Shown here: positions 24,769-33,530 of the stretch, in pieces
How positions within the stretch are numbered: position 1 is the first letter of the stretch
Layout of the letters: each line of letters begins with the position of its first letter
Source: Paenibacillus sp. FSL R10-2734
GTDB lineage: Bacteria > Bacillota > Bacilli > Paenibacillales > Paenibacillaceae
Direction of reading: 5' to 3'
NCBI RefSeq assembly: GCF_037963865.1
Contig: NZ_CP150170.1
Coordinates: 3,906,001-3,970,000 of the forward strand
DNA length: 64,000 nt
Program-made: the position numbers and the translations under genes
The notes under the pieces: model-generated
The model's input: only the letters and a program-made list of their open reading frames with translations
Told to the model about the DNA's origin: nothing
Databases searched by the model: none

Positions 24769-26151
24769 ATGGATTTATTTCGCAAAAAACCGCTAATCGC
24801 ACCTACAAACTCCGGTGCAACCAAGTTAAACAAAACGCTTGGTGCGTTGGATCTTACGATGCTAGGAGTAGGGGCGATTATCGGAACTGGTATTTTTGTA
24901 ATGACAGGAGTAGCGGCAGCAGAACTCGCTGGACCTGGGCTTGTCATTTCATTTCTGCTAGCCGCATTTGCTTGCGTGCTGTCAGCCCTTTGTTATTCGG
25001 AATTCGCATCGACCATCCCTGTTTCTGGGAGTGCTTATGCTTATAGCTATGTAGCTTTTGGAGAACTGCTCGCTTGGATATTAGGCTGGACCCTTGTGTT
25101 AGAATATGGTGTTGCAGCGGCCGCAGTAAGCAGTGGCTGGTCAGGCTATTTGCTGGGACTATTAGAGGGCTTTGGGATTCATATGCCTACGGCATTATCG
25201 GGGGCATTTAATGCGGAAGCAGGTACCATTATTAATTTACCTGCCGTAATTATCATATTATTAATATCCTATTTGCTAACACGGGGAACTAAAGAGACTG
25301 CTCGATTTAATGCGATTATGGTTGTAATCAAAATAGCTGTAGTACTTTTATTTATTGTAACGGGATTCTTTTATGTTAAACCGGAGAACTGGACTCCATT
25401 CCTCCCCTTTGGCTATCAAGGAGTTGTAAACGGTGCTGCTACTGTCTTCTTTGCCTACATAGGCTTTGATGCGTTATCGACTGCTGCTGAAGAAGTAAAA
25501 CGGCCACAGCGCGATTTGCCTATAGGGATTATTTCATCTCTTGCTATATGTTCAGTATTGTATATTCTAGTTTCACTCGTATTAACGGGTATTATACCCT
25601 ATACGGATCTCAATGTTAGCGATCCCGTTTCTTATGCGCTTCGTGTCGTAAATCAAGATATGATAGCGGGTCTGATCTCGGTTGGCGCTATTGCTGGAAT
25701 GACCACAGTACTGCTGGTAATGCTATTCGGTCAAACTCGACTATTATTTGCAATCTCGCGTGATGGTCTTTTGCCGAGAGGTTTGTCTAAGATCAGCGCG
25801 AAGACACAGACGCCTGTTCGTAGTACATGGATGGTTGGCATCATTATAGCTGTATTAACGGGCTTCATGCCATTAGATAAGTTGGCTAACTTAACAAGCA
25901 TTGGAACACTATTTGCTTTTTTTGTCGTTTCTTTGGGTGTAATAGCGCTGCGATATATTTATCCCAACATGAAAAGAGGGTTCAGAGTACCCTGGGTGCC
26001 TTTCATTCCGTTGCTAAGTGCGACAACCTGCGGATATTTGATGTATAATCTAGGAAGTGAGACATGGATTGGATTTCTTATTTGGACGGTTCTTGGACTT
26101 CTGATCTATTTTTTATACGGCTACCGTAATAGTAAGTTGAATCATAAATAA
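24769..26151 (+). CDS. APC family amino acid permease (YfnA-like)
   Basis: A 460-residue permease with about 12 membrane segments. TM1 has GVGAIIGTGIFVMTG, the APC ligand motif, and TM6 has FFAYIGFDALSTAAEEVKRP, both as in cationic amino acid transporter (YfnA/CAT) proteins. GACAGGAGA precedes the ATG. It is ten bases upstream of the BNR lipoprotein gene and may be co-transcribed with it. Substrate not proven. Confidence 0.82.
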   Translation: MDLFRKKPLIAPTNSGATKLNKTLGALDLTMLGVGAIIGTGIFVMTGVAAAELAGPGLVISFLLAAFACVLSALCYSEFASTIPVSGSAYAYSYVAFGELLAWILGWTLVLEYGVAAAAVSSGWSGYLLGLLEGFGIHMPTALSGAFNAEAGTIINLPAVIIILLISYLLTRGTKETARFNAIMVVIKIAVVLLFIVTGFFYVKPENWTPFLPFGYQGVVNGAATVFFAYIGFDALSTAAEEVKRPQRDLPIGIISSLAICSVLYILVSLVLTGIIPYTDLNVSDPVSYALRVVNQDMIAGLISVGAIAGMTTVLLVMLFGQTRLLFAISRDGLLPRGLSKISAKTQTPVRSTWMVGIIIAVLTGFMPLDKLANLTSIGTLFAFFVVSLGVIALRYIYPNMKRGFRVPWVPFIPLLSATTCGYLMYNLGSETWIGFLIWTVLGLLIYFLYGYRNSKLNHK

Positions 26152-26178
26152 AGATTCCAATTGAGAGGAGAGAGGGCA

Positions 26179-27468
26179 TTGATATCTAGGACTGCTGGAT
26201 TGAGAACACTAAGAATGTTTATGATGCTATTTTTTTTAGCGTGGATAGTCTCGGCATGTTCTTCACCACCTCCGGAGCCTTCTCCACAGCCACAGCCTAC
26301 AGAAGCACTGGAAGAAGGACAGACGATTACTCTGATTACACCTCCTAGTCACGATACTAACAATGAGAGTGGCCCGAAATATCAGGTTCAAACTAGAATT
26401 ACGGGATTTCAGCTATTTAGTGAGACAGTGGGCATGGTCTGGGGGGTTACAAAAAATGAACTTCGATTGTACATTACCCGTGATAACGGGGCGACGTGGG
26501 CTAATATTTCGCCTGCGCCCAATGTGCTGTTTCATTCCACTCCTGTCTATGGAAAAGGCATCTTTTTTACTGATCCTAATCATGGCTGGATTATAAGAAG
26601 TGCATTTGGTACGACAGAGAACATAGTGCTACGAACTACGGATGGAGGGAAGAGCTGGAAAATCTCATCACTAGGTGATGATGATGCTGTATCATCCGTT
26701 TATTTCAATTCACCAACACAGGGATGGATGATGACTTCTTCGAACGTTACTCCTAATAAGGAGAGCAAGGCCCTTTATTCAACATCAGACGGTGGGGCCA
26801 CATGGGAAGAAGTGATGCAGAATGAACAATATAATCCGAACCTTCCAAATCATTCGATACCGTTCACTGGTATAACTACTGGAATGATATTTAAGAACCG
26901 TGTAGATGGATTTGTTACCCTACAGACAGGGAACCTTCCTAAGATCTTTATGACTAAGGACGGTGGTCAGAGTTGGAATCCGGGACCAACTTTTCTGTCA
27001 AATGAACAATTAAAAGGCTGTGACAGAGTGCTTACTGGCAAACCAGAGTTCTTCGATGCTAATAAATCAAATGGCTGGATGTCTGTGGGCTGCCAAAACG
27101 ACAAAGAAAAGATGATTACTTACCACGGTTATTTTACTACTAATGGTGGAGAGAACTGGGAATTCGCACCCTTTGAATTAAAGAGTCCAACCGAAAGAAC
27201 TCATCAGAGCGCTCCTACGTTTCTGAATTCGCAAGTCGGTTGGGCAATCATGGGTAACACTCTTTATCACACTGTTAATCAAGGGAAAACTTGGATCCCC
27301 CTTAAGGAGAGCAGTATTTTGCAGTCTAAGCTTGCGGAATATCCTGAGACGATTAAGATGCAGTTTATCTCTCCGGAGCTGGGTTGGCTTTTGCTTGAGA
27401 AAAAAGAACAAAAACGCTCGCTGCTCTTACAGACTACAAATGGTGGGGTCAGTTGGCGTGTGATGTAG
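26179..27468 (+). CDS. Lipoprotein with BNR/YCF48-like propeller
   Basis: A 429-residue surface lipoprotein starting at TTG 26179, preferred over TTG 26161 since GAGAGGAG lies between them. The signal peptide ends with lipobox VSAC, so Cys27 is lipidated. A Pro/Glu-rich linker follows, then repeated TTDGGKSW, TSDGGATWEE, TKDGGQSW and TTNGGVSW boxes, the Asp-box pattern of sialidase and Ycf48-type propellers. No catalytic sialidase residues are obvious, so a binding or folding role is more likely. Confidence 0.78.
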   Translation: MISRTAGLRTLRMFMMLFFLAWIVSACSSPPPEPSPQPQPTEALEEGQTITLITPPSHDTNNESGPKYQVQTRITGFQLFSETVGMVWGVTKNELRLYITRDNGATWANISPAPNVLFHSTPVYGKGIFFTDPNHGWIIRSAFGTTENIVLRTTDGGKSWKISSLGDDDAVSSVYFNSPTQGWMMTSSNVTPNKESKALYSTSDGGATWEEVMQNEQYNPNLPNHSIPFTGITTGMIFKNRVDGFVTLQTGNLPKIFMTKDGGQSWNPGPTFLSNEQLKGCDRVLTGKPEFFDANKSNGWMSVGCQNDKEKMITYHGYFTTNGGENWEFAPFELKSPTERTHQSAPTFLNSQVGWAIMGNTLYHTVNQGKTWIPLKESSILQSKLAEYPETIKMQFISPELGWLLLEKKEQKRSLLLQTTNGGVSWRVM

Positions 27469-27478
27469 ATGGAAGAAT

Positions 27479-27525
27479 GGCTGTCTCAAAAGTAGTGGAT
27501 GCTACTTATGGGGCAGCTTCTTTTG
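27479..27525 (+). terminator. Terminator of the BNR lipoprotein gene
   Basis: GGCTG and AAGTAG pair with CTACTT and CAGCT, followed by TCTTTTG. Confidence 0.55.
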
Positions 27526-27591
27526 TAAGTCCAACGTATTTATGATTGATTGAATATAAGGAAAAAACTTAATTAAAATTTTCTTTTTAGA

Positions 27592-27607
27592 TGTGAAAAA
27601 AATCACA
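27592..27607 (+). promoter_or_regulatory. Fnr/CRP-type binding box
   Basis: TGTGA-AAAAAA-TCACA is the consensus of CRP/Fnr-family sites, including Bacillus Fnr. It ends 87 bases upstream of the Cys-rich gene, and a partial second box (TGTGATAT) follows 18 bases later. Confidence 0.5.
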
Positions 27608-27694
27608 TGACATTTAAATGATCGTGTGATATATTTAACACATAGAACAAGTTCAAATTTTCACAAACTTAACTTTCGAATAGGAGAGATTACA

Positions 27695-27871
27695 ATGAAA
27701 ACTTTTGAAACAGATTATATGACTAGAAACCTGCTGCAACTTTGCTACAACTGTGATGACGCTCACCTGTGTGAAACAGAAGAACAATGCAGAGCTTGCT
27801 GGGCAGATAACGGTATGTTAGATGAACAGACTGACGAAACGAAGCAATTGCTAGACCTCGTTCATGCTTAA
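27695..27871 (+). CDS. Small Cys-rich protein, unknown
   Basis: A 58-residue acidic protein with five Cys: CYNC at 17-20, one at 26, and CRAC at 32-35, which could hold a zinc or iron-sulfur centre. AGGAGAG precedes the ATG; the longer upstream reading (27626) has no such site. The Fnr-type box upstream suggests anaerobic induction, an inference. No family recognised. It has its own strong terminator. Confidence 0.7.
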   Translation: MKTFETDYMTRNLLQLCYNCDDAHLCETEEQCRACWADNGMLDEQTDETKQLLDLVHA

Positions 27872-27895
27872 TCAGATAGCCTTAATCTATGATTA

Positions 27896-27943
27896 AAGAC
27901 CACTCGGTTTCTTGATTTCTAAGAAAACGGAGTGGTCTTTTTT
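27896..27943 (+). terminator. Terminator of the Cys-rich gene
   Basis: AAGACCACTC and GAGTGGTCTT arms with an inner TTTCTT/AAGAAA stem, then TTTTTT. Confidence 0.85.
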
Positions 27944-28058
27944 GCATGAAGTCTCACTAATTTAATGCTTTCTGGACTAGAAGAGGCATATACATGTACA
28001 GAAGTGACCGAAGTTAAGTGAAGAGCTGAATTACATGGGTATGAAGGGGGAAAATGTC

Positions 28059-28457
28059 ATGGGAATGGGCCCGGATCTTTCATGGATGTTTGATTTCTCT
28101 GGAACAGTGATGCCGACATTTCTCATTGTAATGGTTGGTATTCTAGCAGTATCAGCAGGCAGGGGTTTGCTTCAATGGAGCCGGAACAACAGCTCACCCA
28201 TGCTAACTATCCCTGCCCGTATCGTGAGTAAACGGAGTGAAATAAGGCAGCAACAGGTTCAAGAAGATAATGGTTCAACTCGTACGAGTACAACATACTA
28301 CTTAACGTACGAACTGAATGGTGGCAGTCGAATAGAATTTAAAGTGGATGGCCATGAATATGGAATGAGTGCGGAAGGCGATAAAGGAATGCTTACCTAT
28401 CAAGGAACTAGATATCACGGATTTCAGCGACAGCCACAATACTCCACAGCGGAGTAG
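28059..28457 (+). CDS. DUF2500 family membrane protein
   Basis: A 132-residue protein. One N-terminal membrane helix (about residues 16-38) is followed by a soluble domain with IPARIVSKRSE, TTYYLTYELNGG and a C-terminal GMLTYQGTRYHGFQR, the DUF2500 pattern. The ATG at 28059 has GAAGGGGG eight bases upstream, better than the one at 28035. Function unknown. Confidence 0.72.
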   Translation: MGMGPDLSWMFDFSGTVMPTFLIVMVGILAVSAGRGLLQWSRNNSSPMLTIPARIVSKRSEIRQQQVQEDNGSTRTSTTYYLTYELNGGSRIEFKVDGHEYGMSAEGDKGMLTYQGTRYHGFQRQPQYSTAE

Positions 28458-28480
28458 TTAGCGGTTATACATTAATTCAT

Positions 28481-28526
28481 AAACCATCCCCCTGTTCCAT
28501 TCATTGGAGTAGGGGGATGGTTTTTA
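28481..28526 (+). terminator. Terminator of the DUF2500 gene
   Basis: AAACCATCCCCCT and AGGGGGATGGTTTTT form a perfect 12-bp stem. Confidence 0.85.
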
Positions 28527-28672
28527 ATGTGCGGTCAATAAGCAACAAAGCATAAAGCAATTGCCTTTAAAATTAGGTTAGAACTGTCACCACTTAGGCG
28601 AATGCACATACAATACACCATGCAGTTAAGAACGAGGTTGCAAGCAAGAAGCGACCCCAAGGAGGAGACAGC

Positions 28673-29104
28673 GTGGCCGTCATCAAAACGAATTCGGAAG
28701 ATGTAAAGGTGCTGGCTCGGTTGATGAGAGCGGAAGCGGAAGAAGATGGAGATCTAGGCATGCTTATGGTCGGGAATGTTGGCGTCAATCGGATTCTTGG
28801 TAATTGCCTCGATTTTTTGAACATTCGTACTGTGAATGACATGGTCTATCAAAGTCCAGGAGGATTCGAAGCCCCGCAAAAAAGCTACTTCTATCAACGA
28901 GCAAGAGAAGCAGACATCCGTCTTGCCAAACGTGCAATTGCAGGTGAAAGAACCTGGCCAGCTACCAATGCTTTATGGTTCTTCCGTCCTGTAGGGGATT
29001 GCCCTCCAACCTGGTATAACCAACAAAACACAGGCCGCTATAAAGCTCATTGTTTCTTTACTCCGACTGGAGAAGATTGCCCGGCTGTATTTATTGGTAA
29101 TTAG
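28673..29104 (+). CDS. cwlJ: Spore cortex-lytic enzyme CwlJ
   Basis: A 143-residue SleB/CwlJ-type hydrolase that degrades spore cortex at germination. ARLMRAEAEEDGDLGMLMVG contains the family catalytic Glu, and NVGVNRI and LWFFRP are conserved. There is no signal peptide, as expected for CwlJ, which is put in the coat from the mother cell. The GTG at 28673 follows AAGGAGGAG. gerQ lies 123 bases downstream, and CwlJ needs GerQ. Confidence 0.88.
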   Translation: MAVIKTNSEDVKVLARLMRAEAEEDGDLGMLMVGNVGVNRILGNCLDFLNIRTVNDMVYQSPGGFEAPQKSYFYQRAREADIRLAKRAIAGERTWPATNALWFFRPVGDCPPTWYNQQNTGRYKAHCFFTPTGEDCPAVFIGN

Positions 29105-29119
29105 CAGGGTACTGTGCAA

Positions 29120-29151
29120 AGAGAATTACTCATTGTAATGAGTAATTCTCT
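29120..29151. repeat. Hairpin between cwlJ and gerQ
   Basis: GAGAATTACTCATT and AATGAGTAATTCTC form a perfect 14-bp stem with a 2-base loop, flanked by A/T. No T run; a processing or pausing hairpin. Confidence 0.6.
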
Positions 29152-29227
29152 CAGTAAGCTAGTGCAAAGTTTATTTTGTGTCCAAATGGAGCAACTGCTC
29201 CGATAAACATTTAGGAGGTTTCATTAA

Positions 29228-29701
29228 ATGATCGTTCAACCGTACCGTCCCGTTACTTACACTATTGGTAGTGTCTCTTCTTCAGGAATGCCAATGCCGA
29301 TGTCTACAGGAATGCAAGGAGGCATGCAGGGTATGCAAGGCATGGGCAGCATGCCACCTCAAGTAAGCAGTGGAAGTCCGATGACACCAGCAGGGGTTGT
29401 AGTCCAAAACCCACCACAGCAATTCGAGCAATCTTATATCGAGAATATTTTCCGACTTAATTTGGGCAAGGTGGGTACATTTTATTTTACTTACGAAAAT
29501 AACAAAGAATGGAATGCCAAAATCTACAAGGGTGTACTGGAAGCTGCGGGCCGTGACCACATTATTATCAGTGATCCTGTAACTGGTCAACGTACCGTAT
29601 TACTTATGATCTATTTTGATTATGCTACATTTGATGAGCCACTTACTTATCAATACCCTGGTGTGATCGGTAATCCCCCTACAGCGAGAAACTGTCGTTA
29701 A
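29228..29701 (+). CDS. gerQ: Spore coat protein GerQ
   Basis: A 157-residue coat protein. A Gly/Met-rich N-terminus (GMQGGMQGMQGMGSMPP) leads to a conserved C-terminal domain with SYIENIFRLNLGKVGTFY, GRDHIIISDPVTGQR and IYFDYATFDEPLTY. GerQ is cross-linked by transglutaminase in Bacillus and holds CwlJ in the coat. TTAGGAGG precedes the ATG. Confidence 0.88.
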   Translation: MIVQPYRPVTYTIGSVSSSGMPMPMSTGMQGGMQGMQGMGSMPPQVSSGSPMTPAGVVVQNPPQQFEQSYIENIFRLNLGKVGTFYFTYENNKEWNAKIYKGVLEAAGRDHIIISDPVTGQRTVLLMIYFDYATFDEPLTYQYPGVIGNPPTARNCR

Positions 29702-29747
29702 TCTAGTCCTATTATTTCGGATGAACCCCAACACCAACTGATACGCT

Positions 29748-29797
29748 CCCATCATAGTAGACAGTAGAAAAAAACTTCTACTTCTACAATGATGGGA
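29748..29797 (+). terminator. Terminator of gerQ
   Basis: CCCATCATAGTAGA...TCTACAATGATGGG forms a long imperfect stem, followed by AATTTTTAT. Confidence 0.7.
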
Positions 29798-29803
29798 ATT
29801 TTT

Positions 29804-30698
29804 ATGATGTCGAAAAGGAGTCTAAATTCCTTAGAGGTAAAAGTACGTATTGTAAAGCGATGCCTCCGCAACGAAACAAACCCAAGTTATGAAGGCAAAC
29901 AACTAGGGATCAACAGAAGCACGGTTGCAGATTGGGTAAGAAAATATAGAGCAGATGGTTATGAAAGAAATCCAGAGGCTGGCAAGGATACTCAGAGGAA
30001 CTGAAGTTTTCTGCTATAAAGGATGTGTTATCCGGGAATTACTCTATACGAGAAGCTACAAAGAAGTTCAATATTTCGGATAAGAGTGTATTGACGAGCT
30101 GGATTTCCAAGAATACTTGTAGGGAAGAACTAAAACCTACTCGTAAAGGAAAAGGACTATCTAGCATGAATAAAGGCAAATGATTTGGATTATCAGAAAT
30201 CCATCGAGAAATATAGTGTTTCTTATCAACAGGTGTATTTATGGGTTCGTAAATATAAATCTAACGGCGAGGAAGCCCTTAGGGACAATCGTGGCCGTAA
30301 CAAGCCTGTGGAAGAACTGGACGAACATGAACGACTTAAACTTCGGATCAAAGAACTAGAAGCACGTAATGAGTACTTGGAAATGGAGAATGCCTTCGTA
30401 AAAAAAAGTTGGCAGAGATTCAGCGAAGAATTACACGCTAACTTTAGTTCGACATGCAGGCTTGTATCAAGCTATCCAAGAACTTCATAAAGAGAAGGGT
30501 TTTAAGCGTGGATTCACTAAAAGTATGTCTCGTGTAAGTCGTTGCCTAGATAACCAGCCCATAGAACGATTTTGGGGTGAGAGCTATTACCTGACGAAAT
30601 ATGATACCTATGATGACCTCCTCAAAGACGTGAGGAATTATATCCGTTACTACAACATTTACCGCTATACGGATCGTTTGAAAGGCTTGTCTCCTTAA
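29804..30698 (+). pseudogene. Ruined IS3-family (IS150-like) transposase remnant
   Basis: OrfA pieces lie in three frames: a first helix-turn-helix (EVKVRIVKRCLRNETNPSY), a second after a shift near 30000 (SAIKDVLSGNYSIREATKKF) and a third from 30185 (YQQVYLWVRKYKSNGEEAL) that runs into a leucine-zipper segment. OrfB then reads AIQELHKEKGFKRG and jumps to FTKSMSRVSRCLDNQPIERF. The part that carries both catalytic Asp residues is missing; only the Glu region remains, and about four residues are lost after FWG. No clear terminal repeats or target duplication are seen. Inactive. Confidence 0.8.
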
Positions 30699-30764
30699 TA
30701 ACATTGAAACCTCCTTGTACAAATCCATTAATAAAAGTATCAGAATTGACCATTATCTAGAAAT

Positions 30765-30805
30765 TAGGCCTATTCTCCATCTTATATGAGAATAAGCCTG
30801 ATTTT
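30765..30805 (+). terminator. Bidirectional terminator
   Basis: AGGCCTATTCTC and GAGAATAAGCCT form the stem, then GATTTT. It lies between the IS remnant and a convergent gene. Confidence 0.6.
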
Positions 30806-31073
30806 AAGAACGTCTGTTGATATAAGTAGCAATAATAAAACTAACGATTGAAGATATCAGAACTATTGAGGTAACAATGATGTATGCAATAAATAATGCC
30901 GGAGAACTATGATAATGTCCTATGATTTCAGCATAAATTGATAGCAAGCCTATTAAAGACATACCTATATTCGAATAATCAATAACTAACCATTTATATT
31001 TAATAAATTGATATAGAACTACAATCCACATTAGAGGCATAAAAACCATAAGAAAGATAGACAAGAATCGCAC
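30804..31073 (-). CDS. Small membrane protein, possible immunity partner
   Basis: An 89-residue protein with three hydrophobic segments (about residues 3-22, 33-52 and 60-82). AAAGAGGTGCG lies just before the start. It is 69 bases downstream of the secreted protein gene on the same strand, so the two probably form an operon. The pairing of a secreted protein with a tiny membrane protein resembles bacteriocin-immunity pairs, an inference only. Confidence 0.55.
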   Translation of the reverse strand: MRFLSIFLMVFMPLMWIVVLYQFIKYKWLVIDYSNIGMSLIGLLSIYAEIIGHYHSSPALFIAYIIVTSIVLISSIVSFIIATYINRRS

Positions 31074-31142
31074 CTCTTTTTTTAATAAATCAACAAGAGA
31101 TCTGCTAATTTTATAGATAGATCCCTTGCTGATTTAACCAGT

Positions 31143-31961
31143 CTATAGAGCGTTTATAGCATTAGTAGCTTGTGTCAGATCACTTTTGCAATTTTGAAAG
31201 TATCTCCAAACTTGACTTGCTGTACCCACAGCTAGACCACCTTCAGTAATTGCAGAAAAAACACTTCCAATTGTCACAATCGCAATTCCTGCTTCTATTA
31301 CGAATAGATTTCTAGCTGTACTAAGGCTAGTATAGTCACCATAGAATATATCAATCTGTGACATAGCCCGTTGCGAGATAGTGTTGTTGTAACTGCCATT
31401 CTTTTGATAATTTGAACCTTCAGGGCCACCTAAGATGTTCAGATCAGAGTAAGACGCGAAATGAACTGAAGTAAAGTCACCGTAGTAATGACTTACTCCT
31501 GGAATTCCGCCAGTCACAAGCGATGGAGAAGCAGGTATACCTAAGTTTGGCGCTGTATTGTTCATATCCAATTCTTGATTTAATTCTTCTTTAGAGAATT
31601 GAGTTCCATTTACAATATAGTCTCCGTTATCCGTAACTTCAATAGTTGTTCTGTCTATTTTATCTTTTAAGATATCTTTTTGAATATCAGTAGCATTAGC
31701 GTTTAGAATATAATGGACCTCTGTTTCCAAATTAACAACACTGGAGCCTTTTTCATTGGAGACCTTTTTATAATTTGTGATAATTTCTTTGGTACCAATT
31801 GTTGAACCAGCCACAATAACATCTTCAGTATTTGTCCAAGAAGTATTCTGGTCTTGAGTACCTGGCACATTAACTGGGCTTGCTAGTGCTGAGCCGGAAG
31901 TGATAATCATTGCTAGAGTCAAAGCCATTGATACAAAACCTGTTAACTTAAATTTCTTCAT
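31143..31961 (-). CDS. Secreted protein of unknown function, bacteriocin-like layout
   Basis: A 272-residue protein with a clear signal peptide (SMALTLAMIITSGSALA). The middle has charged, prodomain-like ATDIQKDILKDKIDRTTIEV and GDYIVNGTQFSKEEL. The last 70 residues contain a Gly-rich hydrophobic helix (EAGIAIVTIGSVFSAITEGG). The ATG at 31961 is preferred over that at 32063. It vaguely recalls large secreted bacteriocins such as geobacillin 26, but this rests on layout and not on a match. A small membrane protein follows it. Confidence 0.55.
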   Translation of the reverse strand: MKKFKLTGFVSMALTLAMIITSGSALASPVNVPGTQDQNTSWTNTEDVIVAGSTIGTKEIITNYKKVSNEKGSSVVNLETEVHYILNANATDIQKDILKDKIDRTTIEVTDNGDYIVNGTQFSKEELNQELDMNNTAPNLGIPASPSLVTGGIPGVSHYYGDFTSVHFASYSDLNILGGPEGSNYQKNGSYNNTISQRAMSQIDIFYGDYTSLSTARNLFVIEAGIAIVTIGSVFSAITEGGLAVGTASQVWRYFQNCKSDLTQATNAINAL

Positions 31962-32202
31962 GTCCTCACATCCTTTTCTTGGGAATTTTTTTTGTTTAGT
32001 CATCATCCCTCTATGTGAAAAAAAACACAACGAGTATAAGTACCCATTTTGCGTTTTTCGCATTTATACTATGTATTTCGACATTTTTTTTACGTTTTCG
32101 AGCTATTACCTCTAAAAAGCATATAAGTTAGATATGTTAGGCATGTTTTGGCATAGAGTATTCTGAATCTATTGATATACCGACGCTTGTTTGGTCATAA
32201 CG

Positions 32203-32244
32203 CAAATAAATGTTCTTATTTTGGAAGCGTTCACATGAAGATGA
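32203..32244 (+). repeat. 42-bp SOS-promoter repeat, copy 1
   Basis: Same sequence as 44717-44758 with four mismatches, including AAATGTTCTTATTTTGG. The GTTC half of a LexA-like box is kept; the other half is AAATAAAT here. Together the two copies bracket the prophage remnant. Confidence 0.6.
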
Positions 32245-32471
32245 GTATTCTGAGGGCGCAGACCTCGAACCGGATTGGTTGAGTGGAGAAGTTAAATCAG
32301 ACAAACAGCTTAGTGAAAGTGATGAAACAGGCTTACAGTCCCAAGGCTTGGAAGGCGAGGGACCTCACTGGAACTGAAGCTGATGAGGACGGTGCTCCTT
32401 CTTGAGAGAATGTCACTGAAGAGAATCAGGGTAAAGATACAGGCTCCGAAGGAGATGGCAATCTGGAAGAA
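32210..32471 (+). pseudogene. Broken acidic phage-type gene
   Basis: A frame from ATG 32210 gives acidic SEGADLEPDWLSGEVKSD and stops at 32377. The acidic stretch goes on in a second frame, GTEADEDGAPS, stop, ENVTEENQGKDTGSE, and then joins the 80-residue ORF at 32472 in frame. This looks like one gene broken by a frameshift and a stop. Region 31962-32202 shows no gene. Confidence 0.4.
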
Positions 32472-32714
32472 GTGAGCAAAGATGAACTGGAAGCTTTTAT
32501 TTTGGCCAATCGTCCCATTTACGACGATATCGAAATTAATGGTACGCCGATCTTGTTCTCAGAGCTGCTGCAGGAGCGTTTGGAGCAGAATAAAACCTGG
32601 AAGGAGATCGCCCAGGAGAAGGAAGTAAGCCCATCTGTGCTGTCGGCAAAGTGGGGCGCCTATAAAAAATGGGTTGAAAGAAAAATGATGAAAGGCGACG
32701 GAGGAGCAGCGTAA
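32472..32714 (+). CDS. Phage-type helix-turn-helix protein (C-terminal part?)
   Basis: An 80-residue frame from GTG 32472 with TWKEIAQEKEVSPSVLSAKW, a likely helix-turn-helix, and a basic tail. No good ribosome binding site lies before the GTG, and the same frame is open upstream to a stop at about 32404, so it may be the 3' part of the broken gene. It is probably DNA-binding and phage-derived. Confidence 0.45.
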   Translation: MSKDELEAFILANRPIYDDIEINGTPILFSELLQERLEQNKTWKEIAQEKEVSPSVLSAKWGAYKKWVERKMMKGDGGAA

Positions 32715-32746
32715 GCTGCTTTTCTCTTACCCAGGGAGGTGCCACC

Positions 32747-32929
32747 TTGCTCTTTGCGATTTATACATTAGCAATTGATAAATATATCGAAGTTGTGTGG
32801 GAAACGGCAGTGCGGAAGCATCGGATTTCAAAGCTTAGGACACTGATCGACCAGGCGCTGGATGAGCGAGATGAAGAGACTTTTTACCGGTATTCGTCAG
32901 AGTTAAATGTATTAAGGAAGGGGGAGTGA
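32747..32929 (+). CDS. IDEAL-domain small protein
   Basis: A 60-residue protein. The C-terminal LIDQALDERDEETFYRYSSE matches the IDEAL domain pattern (I-D-x-A-L-D-x-R-D), a short Firmicute domain often found in phage and competence contexts. The TTG at 32747 follows AGGGAGGT at an ideal distance. The N-terminus has ICYTLAIDKYIEV-like hydrophobic character (here AIYTLAIDKYIEVVW). Function unknown. Confidence 0.65.
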   Translation: MLFAIYTLAIDKYIEVVWETAVRKHRISKLRTLIDQALDERDEETFYRYSSELNVLRKGE

Positions 32930-32933
32930 AGAA

Positions 32934-33224
32934 ATGAAAAACCTAATACAGGTGGAGCTACAGAAGCTGGAACTGCAAATTAAGTGGGTTACAAATATGA
33001 TCAACGAGGCTGAAAATCAGGGGGGATTACCGTTATCCGTGGATGCAGATACGATCATTGATGATGTGCTGGCTGCTCTAACAGAGGCACAGCAGACCAT
33101 AGTCCGGGCAAGACATATCGTTGAAGTTCCTCCAGCTGTATTCGGAGAAGGATTCGATTGGGAGTTTCACTATAAAGCTCGCAGGAATGAGCTTCTGAAG
33201 TTGCTAGGAAATAAGGAAGGATAG
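32934..33224 (+). CDS. Hypothetical phage-associated protein
   Basis: A 96-residue, mostly helical acidic protein (LIQVELQKLELQIKWVTNMI). It starts five bases after the IDEAL gene stop with AGGGGGAG before it, so the two are co-translated. No known family recognised. Confidence 0.55.
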   Translation: MKNLIQVELQKLELQIKWVTNMINEAENQGGLPLSVDADTIIDDVLAALTEAQQTIVRARHIVEVPPAVFGEGFDWEFHYKARRNELLKLLGNKEG

Positions 33225-33272
33225 TAGATCAGAATCGTAGTGGACACAAAGGGAGTGGAGCGGTGAATAGAA

Positions 33273-33455
33273 ATGTCATGCAAGAACTGGCGTGATACAT
33301 TTCAAAGTTATTGGGTAAAAAAATATGGGTTTTTCCTCATGGTGTACGAACATGACAGTGAAAAAGGAAGGTCAAATTATATCTCCAACTCGAATAGGGA
33401 AGATGTTATACAAGCTATGAAGGAGTTTATTGAAAAGACAGAGGATTCATTCTGA
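33273..33455 (+). CDS. Hypothetical small protein
   Basis: A 60-residue protein, SCKNWRDTFQSYWVKKYGFF, ending EDVIQAMKEFIEKTEDSF. GGGAGTGGAG lies upstream of the start. It is the same strand as the phage-type genes before it. No family recognised. Confidence 0.45.
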   Translation: MSCKNWRDTFQSYWVKKYGFFLMVYEHDSEKGRSNYISNSNREDVIQAMKEFIEKTEDSF

Positions 33456-33530
33456 GCACATAAGATATAGGCCTTACGTTGCATAACGTGAAGCTGTGAT
33501 GAATGTAAGACGCGTAACGCGTAACAAATG

